Part shown: piece by piece, positions 13,188 through 19,087 of the stretch | Numbering within the stretch: position 1 is the stretch's first letter | Layout: each line of letters opens with the position of its first letter | Assembly (NCBI GenBank): GCA_937868455.1 | Contig: CALMMO010000009.1 | Span: forward strand, 1-19,087 | DNA: 19,087 nucleotides | Origin: an uncultured Marmoricola sp. | GTDB lineage: Bacteria > Actinomycetota > Actinomycetes > Propionibacteriales > Nocardioidaceae | Direction: 5' to 3' | Made by a program: the position numbers and the translations under genes | The notes under the pieces: generated by a model | Databases searched by the model: none | Seen by the model: only the letters and a program-made list of their open reading frames with translations | What the model was told of the DNA's origin: nothing

Positions 13188-14156
13188 ATGTTTGCTGTGT
13201 ACGCCGAATCAATCTCCCCCGAAGCCCCCTTGACCGGACTGGTGGTCGGCGAGCGCCCTGACCCTGAGGTCCCTTCGGGTTGGGCCGAGGTCACCGTGAA
13301 GGCTGCGTCGTTGAACCACCACGACTTGTGGTCGCTTCGTGGCGTGGGCCTTGGCACCGACAAGCTGCCCATGATCTTGGGCTGTGATGCCGCAGGTGTC
13401 GATGGCGACGGCAACGAGGTGATCGTGCATGCCATCGTGGGAGATCCGGCTTGGAGTGGTGATGAAACCCTCGACCCTCGGCGCAGCATTCTGTCGGAGC
13501 GATACCAAGGCACATTTGCCGATCGAGTCGTCGTACCCAAAGCGAACTTGATCGCCAAACCGGCTGGCATGAGCTTTGAAGAGGCCGCTTGTTTGCCGAC
13601 TGCGTGGCTCACGGCGTACCGAATGCTGTTTGTGCAAGGCAACCTCAAGCCCGGCGAAACCGTGCTCGTGCAAGGCGCGGGTGGGGGAGTGGCAACGGCG
13701 TTGATCACACTGGCTCGAGCCGGCGGGCTCAAGGTGCTGGTGACCAGTCGAGATGAGGCCAAGCGGGCTCGGGCCATCGAGATCGGTGCACATGAGGCAT
13801 ATGAGTCTGGAGCGCGACTGCCAGTGCGCGTTGATGCCGTCATGGAGACCGTTGGTCGGGCCACCTGGAGCCACTCGGTGCGCTCGTTGCGACCCGGGGG
13901 CAAGATCGTGATTTCGGGTACGACGAGTGGCCCCAACCTCGACGACGCCGAACTGACTCGAATCTTCTTCCTGCAACTGCAGATCATCGGCTCCACCATG
14001 GGCACCAGGGCAGACCTTGCCGGGCTGATTGGTCTGCTCGATGCCAGTGGCGCTCGTCCGCTCATCGACCGGGTGCTGCCCATGGAGCAGGCCGCCGAGG
14101 GCTTTGCAGCCCTTGAGACCGGAGACATCTTCGGCAAGATCGTTTTCACGCGATGA
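13188..14156 (+). CDS. MDR-family NAD(P)-dependent oxidoreductase (quinone oxidoreductase-like)
   Basis: A 322-residue medium-chain dehydrogenase/reductase. The GroES-like N-terminal domain contains VTVKAASLNHHDLWSLRGVG and PMILGCDAAGV; the Rossmann domain has ETVLVQGAGGGVATALITLA. The four-cysteine structural zinc cluster is absent, so it belongs with the zinc-poor quinone oxidoreductase-like enzymes despite the usual zinc-binding-dehydrogenase name. The substrate is unknown. ATG 13188 is chosen rather than the start 22 codons upstream, which overlaps the sulfotransferase gene; TAGGCT lies seven bases before. Its stop overlaps the ATG of the SDR gene (ATGA), so the two oxidoreductases are coupled. 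Confidence 0.88.
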   Translation: MFAVYAESISPEAPLTGLVVGERPDPEVPSGWAEVTVKAASLNHHDLWSLRGVGLGTDKLPMILGCDAAGVDGDGNEVIVHAIVGDPAWSGDETLDPRRSILSERYQGTFADRVVVPKANLIAKPAGMSFEEAACLPTAWLTAYRMLFVQGNLKPGETVLVQGAGGGVATALITLARAGGLKVLVTSRDEAKRARAIEIGAHEAYESGARLPVRVDAVMETVGRATWSHSVRSLRPGGKIVISGTTSGPNLDDAELTRIFFLQLQIIGSTMGTRADLAGLIGLLDASGARPLIDRVLPMEQAAEGFAALETGDIFGKIVFTR

Positions 14157-14854
14157 GAGTCGTGCTCACCGGCGCCGGGTCGGGGATCGGGCACGCCTTG
14201 GCGCTGATGTTTCGTGACCGCGGTGATCAACTCGTCTTGTTGGTGCGAAGCGCCGAACGCGCAGCCGCGATGCAGGCGGACTTCCCGGCTGCCGAGTTCG
14301 TGGTGGCCGACCTCGCCGAGCCAGGCACCTTGCATGGACTCGGCCGTGAGATTGAAGGCACCGTCGACGCGCTCGTGCATTGCGCCGGAGTGGTGGCGTT
14401 GGCGCCTGTTGGTGCCGCCCGACTTGATAGCTGGGAGCACCAACTCGCAGTGAACCTCCTCGCCCCGGCAGTGGTGACCCGAGAACTCCTCCCCGCGCTG
14501 CGAGCCAGCCTTGGCAGCGTTGTTTTCGTGAACTCAACGGCTGGACTCACAGCAGGTGCCGGTTGGTCGGCATACTCCGCCAGCAAGTTCGGCCTGCGCG
14601 CCCTCGCTGAGTCACTGCGAGCCGAGGAGCCAGCTGTTCGAGTGGCCACGGTTTACCCCGGCCGAACCGCCACCCCCATGCAGCAAATGGTGCATAAGCA
14701 AGAAGGTCGGACCTACGACCCCTCGCAGTGGACCCAACCTGAGACCGTCGCAGCCAGCATCCTCGGGGTGCTCGACATGCCCCCTGATGCGACCGTCACT
14801 GACGTGATGTTTGGTCGCCCGAGACCCCGCGAAAAGTCACAAGTAAACCTGTGA
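14153..14854 (+). CDS. Short-chain dehydrogenase/reductase (SDR)
   Basis: A 233-residue classical SDR. The dinucleotide motif is TGAGSGIGHAL (about 6-16), the core continues with LVHCAGVVALAPV, the catalytic serine is in VFVNSTAG, and the catalytic pair is YSASK. It ends in a basic tail (RPRPREKSQ). It reduces or oxidises an unknown carbonyl/alcohol with NAD(P). The start ATG overlaps the upstream stop (ATGA). Co-translation with an MDR enzyme suggests two steps on the same or related substrates, which is an inference. A 243-base gap then separates it from the exporter gene. Confidence 0.9.
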   Translation: MRVVLTGAGSGIGHALALMFRDRGDQLVLLVRSAERAAAMQADFPAAEFVVADLAEPGTLHGLGREIEGTVDALVHCAGVVALAPVGAARLDSWEHQLAVNLLAPAVVTRELLPALRASLGSVVFVNSTAGLTAGAGWSAYSASKFGLRALAESLRAEEPAVRVATVYPGRTATPMQQMVHKQEGRTYDPSQWTQPETVAASILGVLDMPPDATVTDVMFGRPRPREKSQVNL

Positions 14855-15097
14855 CTTTGGCGCCTTGCGGGGAGGATCATCCGGGCAAAGCGACAAACAT
14901 CCGGGTGAAGCAGCAGCCACAAGGGTCAGCGTGCATCGACTGGCCAGACCGAGCACCTTCGTGATCTGTACGACGTTCGCCGTAATCGGTTTGCCCGTGA
15001 GGGGGCCCATCAGCGACCATCGGAGACCGAGCTTCTGCTGACCACCGGATTCCGAGCGGAGTCTGACCGAGCGAAGCAATCAACCACAAGGACCTTC
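14855..15097 (+). other. Intergenic region before the exporter gene
   Basis: The 243 bases hold no gene I can support. The frame of the exporter stays open back to 14909 but contains no ATG, GTG or TTG. CATCCGGG occurs twice within 25 bases near 14880-14905. AAGGA at 15088-15092 is the exporter ribosome binding site, five bases before ATG 15098. No regulator gene or clear operator is visible. Confidence 0.5.
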
Positions 15098-16531
15098 ATG
15101 ACACCCGCTGCTGCCCGGCCCACCGCTACCAAGGGCGGCGCGACACCGACGGTGATCAAGTGGCTGGTGACGGCGACCTTTGTGGTGATCCTCAACGAGA
15201 CGACCCTGCTCACGGCGATTCCACGGCTGATGGCCGACTTCGAGGTCTCGGCCAGCGCAGCGCAGTGGCTTTCGACGGCGTTCCTGCTGGCGATGGCGGC
15301 TGTCATTCCGATCACGGGTTGGTTCCTGCAGCAGGTGACCACGCGCGCGGCCTTCCTCATCGCGATGGGGGTCTTTGCTGTGGGCACGTTGCTAGCCGGA
15401 GTGGCCTGGGGATTCCCAGTGCTGTTGGTGGCTCGCATCATCCAGGCCAGCGGCACTGCGGTGATGATGCCGTTGCTGATGACCACACTGATGAACGTCG
15501 TACCCGAACAAGACCGCGGCCGGGTCATGGGTAACGTCACGCTCGCGATCTCGGTGGCGCCGGCGCTCGGGCCCACGCTGTCAGGGCTGCTGCTGCAATT
15601 GGGCTCGTGGCGGCTGATCTTCGCCGTCGTACTCCCCATCGTTTTGCTCGTGACGCTCGCTGGATATCGCAATCTCGAGAACGTCGGCGTTGTGCAGCAG
15701 GTGCACGTCGACTGGGCCAGCGTTGCGATGGCGACCTTGGGCTTCTCGAGCCTGGTCTTTGGACTCAGCGAGATCGGTGTTTATGCCGACAAGTTGATCC
15801 CGCTTGCCTGCCTAGTCGCTGGCGCTGTGTTGGTGGCTGCGTTCGTGTGGCGGCAACTGGTGCTGCAACGCGAAGATCGCCCGCTACTCGACCTGCGCAC
15901 CTTGAAGATCCCGGTGTTTCGGATCTCGATGGCAGCCATGTCGCTGGCCTTCTTGAGCATGCTCGGGTCAATGATCTTGCTCCAGCTTTATCTGCAGCAG
16001 GTCCGCGAATTCACCCCGCTGCAAACCGGGCTGCTCGTCATGCCCGGCGGCATGATGATGGGTCTGCTTGGGCCCCGCGTGGGCCGCTGGTACGACGCCA
16101 AAGGCGCCCGCCGGCTGGTCATTCCCGGAGCCGTAGCGATGGTGGTGGCCTTCATCGGCTACGCAAACATCACCATGACGACTCCAGTCTGGTTGTTGGT
16201 GATCTTGCACCTGATCCTCATGATGGGTTTGGCACTGCTGTTCACGCCGCTGTTCACCATGGGCCTCGGGGTAGTGCCGCACCGGCTCTACAGCCACGGC
16301 AGTTCACTACTGGGCACTGTGCAACAGGTGGCCGGGGCGTTCGGAACCGCCTTGGTGGTCATGGTGATGACAGCCCATGCCGCGACCCTGACCGGTCAAG
16401 GCGTTTCGCCGCAGCTAGCCAACCTCGGCGGGATGCGGGTGTCGTTTGCGATCTCGGCGGGGGTGGCGCTCGTGGTACTCATCTTGGTGTGGCGCCTGCC
16501 CAACAAGGCCGAGTCGCCAGAACCGAACTAG
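15098..16531 (+). CDS. MFS multidrug exporter, DHA2 (EmrB/QacA) family
   Basis: A 477-residue polytopic membrane protein. The N-terminal half shows LNETTLLTAIPRLMADFEVSASAAQWLSTAFLL, the typical DHA2 opening (family text: N-x-x-x-x-x-x-A-P), then LLVARIIQASGTAVMMPLL and RGRVMGN (motif A/B region), and a motif C-like segment APALGPTLSGLLL. About 14 hydrophobic segments can be counted, fitting proton-driven drug or metabolite export. The start ATG has AAGGA five bases upstream. No neighbouring TetR or MarR regulator is seen. Its stop shares the palindrome CTAG (16528-16531) with the stop of the convergent acetyltransferase. Confidence 0.92.
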   Translation: MTPAAARPTATKGGATPTVIKWLVTATFVVILNETTLLTAIPRLMADFEVSASAAQWLSTAFLLAMAAVIPITGWFLQQVTTRAAFLIAMGVFAVGTLLAGVAWGFPVLLVARIIQASGTAVMMPLLMTTLMNVVPEQDRGRVMGNVTLAISVAPALGPTLSGLLLQLGSWRLIFAVVLPIVLLVTLAGYRNLENVGVVQQVHVDWASVAMATLGFSSLVFGLSEIGVYADKLIPLACLVAGAVLVAAFVWRQLVLQREDRPLLDLRTLKIPVFRISMAAMSLAFLSMLGSMILLQLYLQQVREFTPLQTGLLVMPGGMMMGLLGPRVGRWYDAKGARRLVIPGAVAMVVAFIGYANITMTTPVWLLVILHLILMMGLALLFTPLFTMGLGVVPHRLYSHGSSLLGTVQQVAGAFGTALVVMVMTAHAATLTGQGVSPQLANLGGMRVSFAISAGVALVVLILVWRLPNKAESPEPN

Positions 16532-17085
16532 AGATCGATCCAGTAGCGGCGGTTGCCGTCGAGGACGTTTTCCAGCACGCCACCGTTCTTCTCGATGGTG
16601 CCGGCTGAGGCGAGGTTGTCGTCCTTGCAGGTGACCAGCGCACGGTCGATGCCCAGGCCTCGAGCCAGGTCGAGACCCTGACGAAGGGCCTCGGTCGCTA
16701 TTCCTCGACGGCGTGCACTGGGCCGCACCGAATAGCCGATGTGGCCGCCCTCGCGGAGCAGCCAGTCGTTGAGTTCGTGCCGTATCGAGGCTGAGCCGAC
16801 GAATTCATTGCCTTCGACGATGAAGAGCTTCGAGTCGGGCACCCACCCCAAAGGCTCAACCACGTCACGCTTGGTGCGCTCGCGCATCTCGTGGCAAAAC
16901 TGAGCGAACACCTCGGTCGAGGTCATCTTCGATGGGCGAAAGATCGTGCCCATGACGTCTTCGTCAGCCATGTCATCGGGTGCCAGCCCAGATCCATGCA
17001 TGTATTCACCGGTCTGCGCGAACTCCTCAGCTGCCGCTAGCCATGAGCGGTGATAGTCAACCGATGGAACAACAAGGCGGATCAT
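16528..17085 (-). CDS. GNAT family N-acetyltransferase
   Basis: A 185-residue acetyltransferase. The acetyl-CoA binding motif A is GGHIGYSVRPSARRRGIATEALRQGLDLA, with the R-R-x-G-x-A pyrophosphate loop, and motif B is IDRALVTCKDDNLASAGTIEKNGGVLE. The layout resembles RimJ/RimL-like and aminoglycoside-type GNATs; the acceptor is unknown. The start at 17085 (MIRLVVPS) is preferred to GTG 17094 because TAGGGT on the minus strand (17098-17093) lies seven bases before it. It follows the DUF6104 gene on the same strand but probably has its own promoter. The stop codon is shared on opposite strands with the exporter gene. Confidence 0.9.
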   Translation of the reverse strand: MIRLVVPSVDYHRSWLAAAEEFAQTGEYMHGSGLAPDDMADEDVMGTIFRPSKMTSTEVFAQFCHEMRERTKRDVVEPLGWVPDSKLFIVEGNEFVGSASIRHELNDWLLREGGHIGYSVRPSARRRGIATEALRQGLDLARGLGIDRALVTCKDDNLASAGTIEKNGGVLENVLDGNRRYWIDL

Positions 17086-17092
17086 GGAGCGC

Positions 17093-17098
17093 ACCCTA
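17093..17098 (-). promoter_or_regulatory. -10 element TAGGGT of the GNAT gene
   Basis: TAGGGT on the minus strand is followed by seven bases and ATG 17085, the same leaderless layout seen at 553, 5170, 7256 and 13175. Confidence 0.55.
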
Positions 17099-17160
17099 AT
17101 TGAGGTGCCGCGATCGGCGCGCGGGAATTTCGAGAGTGGCGGGTCGTCGTTCGATGCGAG

Positions 17161-17343
17161 TCACTCGTCGTCGAGGTCGTCATCAAGTCGGGCCAGCCAG
17201 GTGGCGAACCGCTCGACAGCAACCTCAAATTCTGGGTGCACGTCAGTGAACTCAGAGAGTCGGTCAGCAAGCCACGCCAAGCTGACTTCTTCTTCGCCTC
17301 GTCGCTTGGCGAGTTCTTCGACGCCACGATCGGTGAAGTACAT
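17161..17343 (-). CDS. DUF6104 family protein
   Basis: A 60-residue acidic protein, MYFTDRGVEELAKRRGEEEVSLAWLADRL..., ending LARLDDDLDDE. It matches the actinobacterial DUF6104 family, known from its constant position beside the 2-oxoglutarate dehydrogenase gene. The function is unknown. Its ATG (17343-17341) overlaps the TGA of kgd by one base (TGATG), so it is translated in step with Kgd; I infer a possible role as a small partner or assembly factor of that complex. No cysteines or membrane segments are present. Confidence 0.9.
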   Translation of the reverse strand: MYFTDRGVEELAKRRGEEEVSLAWLADRLSEFTDVHPEFEVAVERFATWLARLDDDLDDE

Positions 17344-19087
17344 CAGCCCTCCACTGGGGCGAACGCGGCGTTGATCAACTCCTGCTGCTGCTCCACGTGG
17401 CGCTTCATTTGACCCACCGAAGGCGAGCTAGAGGCAGGCCGCGAGATGACCTGCACAGGCAGGTCGAGCAGTCCGAAGAGGTTGAGCTGGAAGTGCGGAG
17501 CTGCGCCCATGTTGGCCGGCTCGTCTTGCACCCAGCGGATCGACTTGAGGTTGGGGTAGCGCTTGACCTCGGCGAGCAGTTGTTGCTCGGGGCGGGGGTA
17601 AAGCTGCTCGACCCGAGCGATCGCGGTGGTCTTCGTCTCCGGCTGCACGCGGTCACGCTCGACCATGAGGTCCCAGGTGATCCGGCCCGAGCACAGCAGC
17701 AGGGTGTCAACCGAGGCCGGGTCGAGCACCGAGTCGCCGATGAGCGGCTCGAAGGTGCCGGAGGTGAACTCTGCGGGAAGCGAAGCCGCCTCCTTGCGCT
17801 TGAGCATCGACTTGGGCGCAAACACGATCAGAGGCATGTGCTCCTCGCCCAACGCGTGGCGACGCAGCAAGTGGAAGTGCGAGGCAGGCGAGGAGGGCTG
17901 AGCAACGACAAAAGCCTCATCGGCGGCCAACGTCATGAAGCGCTCGATGCGCCCTGAGGAGTGGTCGGGGCCTTGGCCTTCGTAGCCATGCGGCAAGAGG
18001 AGTACGACGCCAGATTGCTGGCCCCACTTGGTCTCAGAGGAGGTGATGAACTCGTCGATGATCGTTTGGGCTCCGTTGACGAAGTCGCCGAACTGGGCTT
18101 CCCACAAGGTCAAAGCATTGGGGCGGGCCACGGAGTAGCCGTATTCGAAGCCGAGTGCGGCGTACTCAGAAAGCAGCGAGTCGTAGACGTAGAACGGAGC
18201 CTGGTCCTCGCTGAGGTTGGCCAGGGGGGTCCACTCGTCAGCGTTGTCGCGATCGATGATCGTCGCGAACCGCTGCACGAAGGTGCCACGACGCGAGTCT
18301 TGCCCGGCCAGGCGCACGGGACGCCCTTCCATGAGCAGTGACCCGAACGCCAAGATTTCGGCGGTGCCCCAGTCGATCGGGCCAGCAGCGATGGCGGCTG
18401 CGCGGCGCTCCAACTGTGGCTTGACCTTCGGGTGCACGGTGAAGCCAATGGGTGCGCTGACGTGGGCGTCGGCGATTCGCTTCAACGTCTCATCAGAGAT
18501 CGCGGTGCTGTAGGTGTCGTTGGCCTTCATCGGGTAATGCGGCACGGTGGTCCACTCGCTGGGGCCCTCGCCGGCATCGCGAACGTCGGTAAAGACGCCC
18601 TCGAGCTTGCGCTGGTAGTCCTTGAGGACCTGCTCAGCTTCTTCGATGGTGATGTCGCCACGACCGATCAGCGACTCGGTGTAGAGCTTGCGCACCGAAC
18701 GCTTTTGCTCGATGAGGTCATACATCAACGGCTGGGTGTACGAAGGATCGTCGCCTTCGTTGTGGCCGCGGCGGCGGTAGCACACCAAGTCGATGACGAC
18801 GTCCTTCTTGAATGCCTGGCGGTATTCGAACGCGAGCCGAGCCACCCGCATGCAGGCCTCGGGGTCATCTCCGTCGACGCGGAAGATCGGTGCTTGCACC
18901 ATCCGGGCCACGTCGGTGCAGTAGAGGCTGGAGCGCGATGAGGCGGGGGAGGTGGTGAACCCGACCTGGTTGTTGACGACCACATGGATGGTGCCGCCGG
19001 TGCGGTAGCCGCGCAGTTGAGAGAGGTTGAGCGTCTCAGCGACCACGCCTTGACCAGCGAACGCGGCGTCGCCGTGCACCAGCAGCG
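17343..19087 (-). CDS. kgd: Multifunctional 2-oxoglutarate dehydrogenase/decarboxylase Kgd (SucA), N-terminal part outside window
   Basis: The visible 581 C-terminal residues match actinobacterial Kgd/SucA E1. The first residues, LLVHGDAAFAGQGVVAETLNL and HVVVNNQVGFTT, form the TPP-magnesium site. Then come CYRRRGHNEGDDPSYTQPLMY, the transketolase-like pyrimidine domain (FGSLLMEGRPVRLAGQDSRRGTF, LWEAQFGDFVNGAQTIIDEF, LPHGYEGQGPDHSSGRIERF) and the C-terminal domain ending WVQDEPANMGAAPHFQ. The enzyme decarboxylates 2-oxoglutarate in the citric acid cycle. The fused E2-like acyltransferase domain typical of the group would lie past the right edge. The last codon overlaps the DUF6104 start. Confidence 0.95.
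   Translation of the reverse strand, partial: LLVHGDAAFAGQGVVAETLNLSQLRGYRTGGTIHVVVNNQVGFTTSPASSRSSLYCTDVARMVQAPIFRVDGDDPEACMRVARLAFEYRQAFKKDVVIDLVCYRRRGHNEGDDPSYTQPLMYDLIEQKRSVRKLYTESLIGRGDITIEEAEQVLKDYQRKLEGVFTDVRDAGEGPSEWTTVPHYPMKANDTYSTAISDETLKRIADAHVSAPIGFTVHPKVKPQLERRAAAIAAGPIDWGTAEILAFGSLLMEGRPVRLAGQDSRRGTFVQRFATIIDRDNADEWTPLANLSEDQAPFYVYDSLLSEYAALGFEYGYSVARPNALTLWEAQFGDFVNGAQTIIDEFITSSETKWGQQSGVVLLLPHGYEGQGPDHSSGRIERFMTLAADEAFVVAQPSSPASHFHLLRRHALGEEHMPLIVFAPKSMLKRKEAASLPAEFTSGTFEPLIGDSVLDPASVDTLLLCSGRITWDLMVERDRVQPETKTTAIARVEQLYPRPEQQLLAEVKRYPNLKSIRWVQDEPANMGAAPHFQLNLFGLLDLPVQVISRPASSSPSVGQMKRHVEQQQELINAAFAPVEG

Noticed and set aside
13148..14443. A 431-codon open frame on the minus strand opposite the MDR and SDR genes
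   Set aside because: It is antisense to two well-recognised enzymes, its product is low-complexity (Ser/Pro/Arg-rich) and it lacks any domain motif; it is a codon-bias shadow in GC-rich DNA.
14837..15079. An 80-codon minus-strand frame in the gap before the exporter
   Set aside because: No ribosome binding site, no recognisable motif, and it ends inside the SDR gene on the other strand.
14909..15097. N-terminal extension of the exporter
   Set aside because: The frame is open but has no ATG, GTG or TTG before 15098, and the ribosome binding site supports ATG 15098.
17123..17151. A second SigR-like promoter, GGGAAT-N19-CGTT, on the plus strand
   Set aside because: The spacing is one base too long and it points into genes that are all on the minus strand, so it would drive no gene.

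Overview
The window is a gene-dense, GC-rich stretch of an actinobacterial chromosome. The marker set is specific: a SigR/SigH-type thiol-stress sigma factor with its zinc anti-sigma factor, the 24-residue ribosomal protein bL37, the PdtaS sensor kinase, WhiB1, nickel superoxide dismutase with its maturation protease, a DUF6104 protein and an actinobacterial 2-oxoglutarate dehydrogenase/decarboxylase (Kgd/SucA). The order sigR-rsrA-(bL37)...pdtaS-whiB1 resembles the sigH-rshA...pdtaS-whiB1 neighbourhood of mycobacteria. The genus cannot be told from this window.

Layout. 1-1950: end of a degenerate GGDEF-like gene, an SRAP (YedK/HMCES) DNA-protein crosslink gene, and an alpha/beta hydrolase. 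1951-3092: sigR with what looks like two promoters and two starts, rsrA, then bL37 as its own small transcription unit closed by a strong terminator. 3107-5130: a hotdog thioesterase converging on an acetolactate-synthase-like TPP enzyme. 5182-6904: pdtaS converging on whiB1. 6905-7267: a 363-bp gene-free stretch with a CRP/GlxR-type palindrome, the whiB1 promoter zone, and a + strand structured element ending in an 8-T intrinsic terminator (candidate small RNA). 7268-8652: a four-helix membrane protein, a tandem hairpin repeat array, sodN and divergent sodX. 8653-10001: a structured leader and malic enzyme, converging on an M20 amidohydrolase that follows a GCS2-family ligase. 12491-14854: Stf0-type sulfotransferase, MDR-family oxidoreductase and SDR. 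15098-16531: DHA2-family drug exporter. 16528-19087 (minus): GNAT acetyltransferase, DUF6104 protein and the C-terminal part of Kgd/SucA, which runs off the right edge.

Common themes. Many genes start 6-8 bases after a TANNNT hexamer (often TAGGCT or TAGGGT), which points to leaderless transcription and corrects several start codons. Convergent genes are packed so tightly that two pairs share one CTAG as both stop codons. Functionally the window is rich in redox and stress control (SigR/RsrA, WhiB1, PdtaS, Ni-SOD) beside central carbon metabolism (malic enzyme, Kgd). The most interesting non-coding candidates are the terminator-ended element beside whiB1, the hairpin array at the sodN 3' end with an apparent compensatory base change, the dual-promoter/dual-start arrangement of sigR, and the folded leader of malic enzyme.
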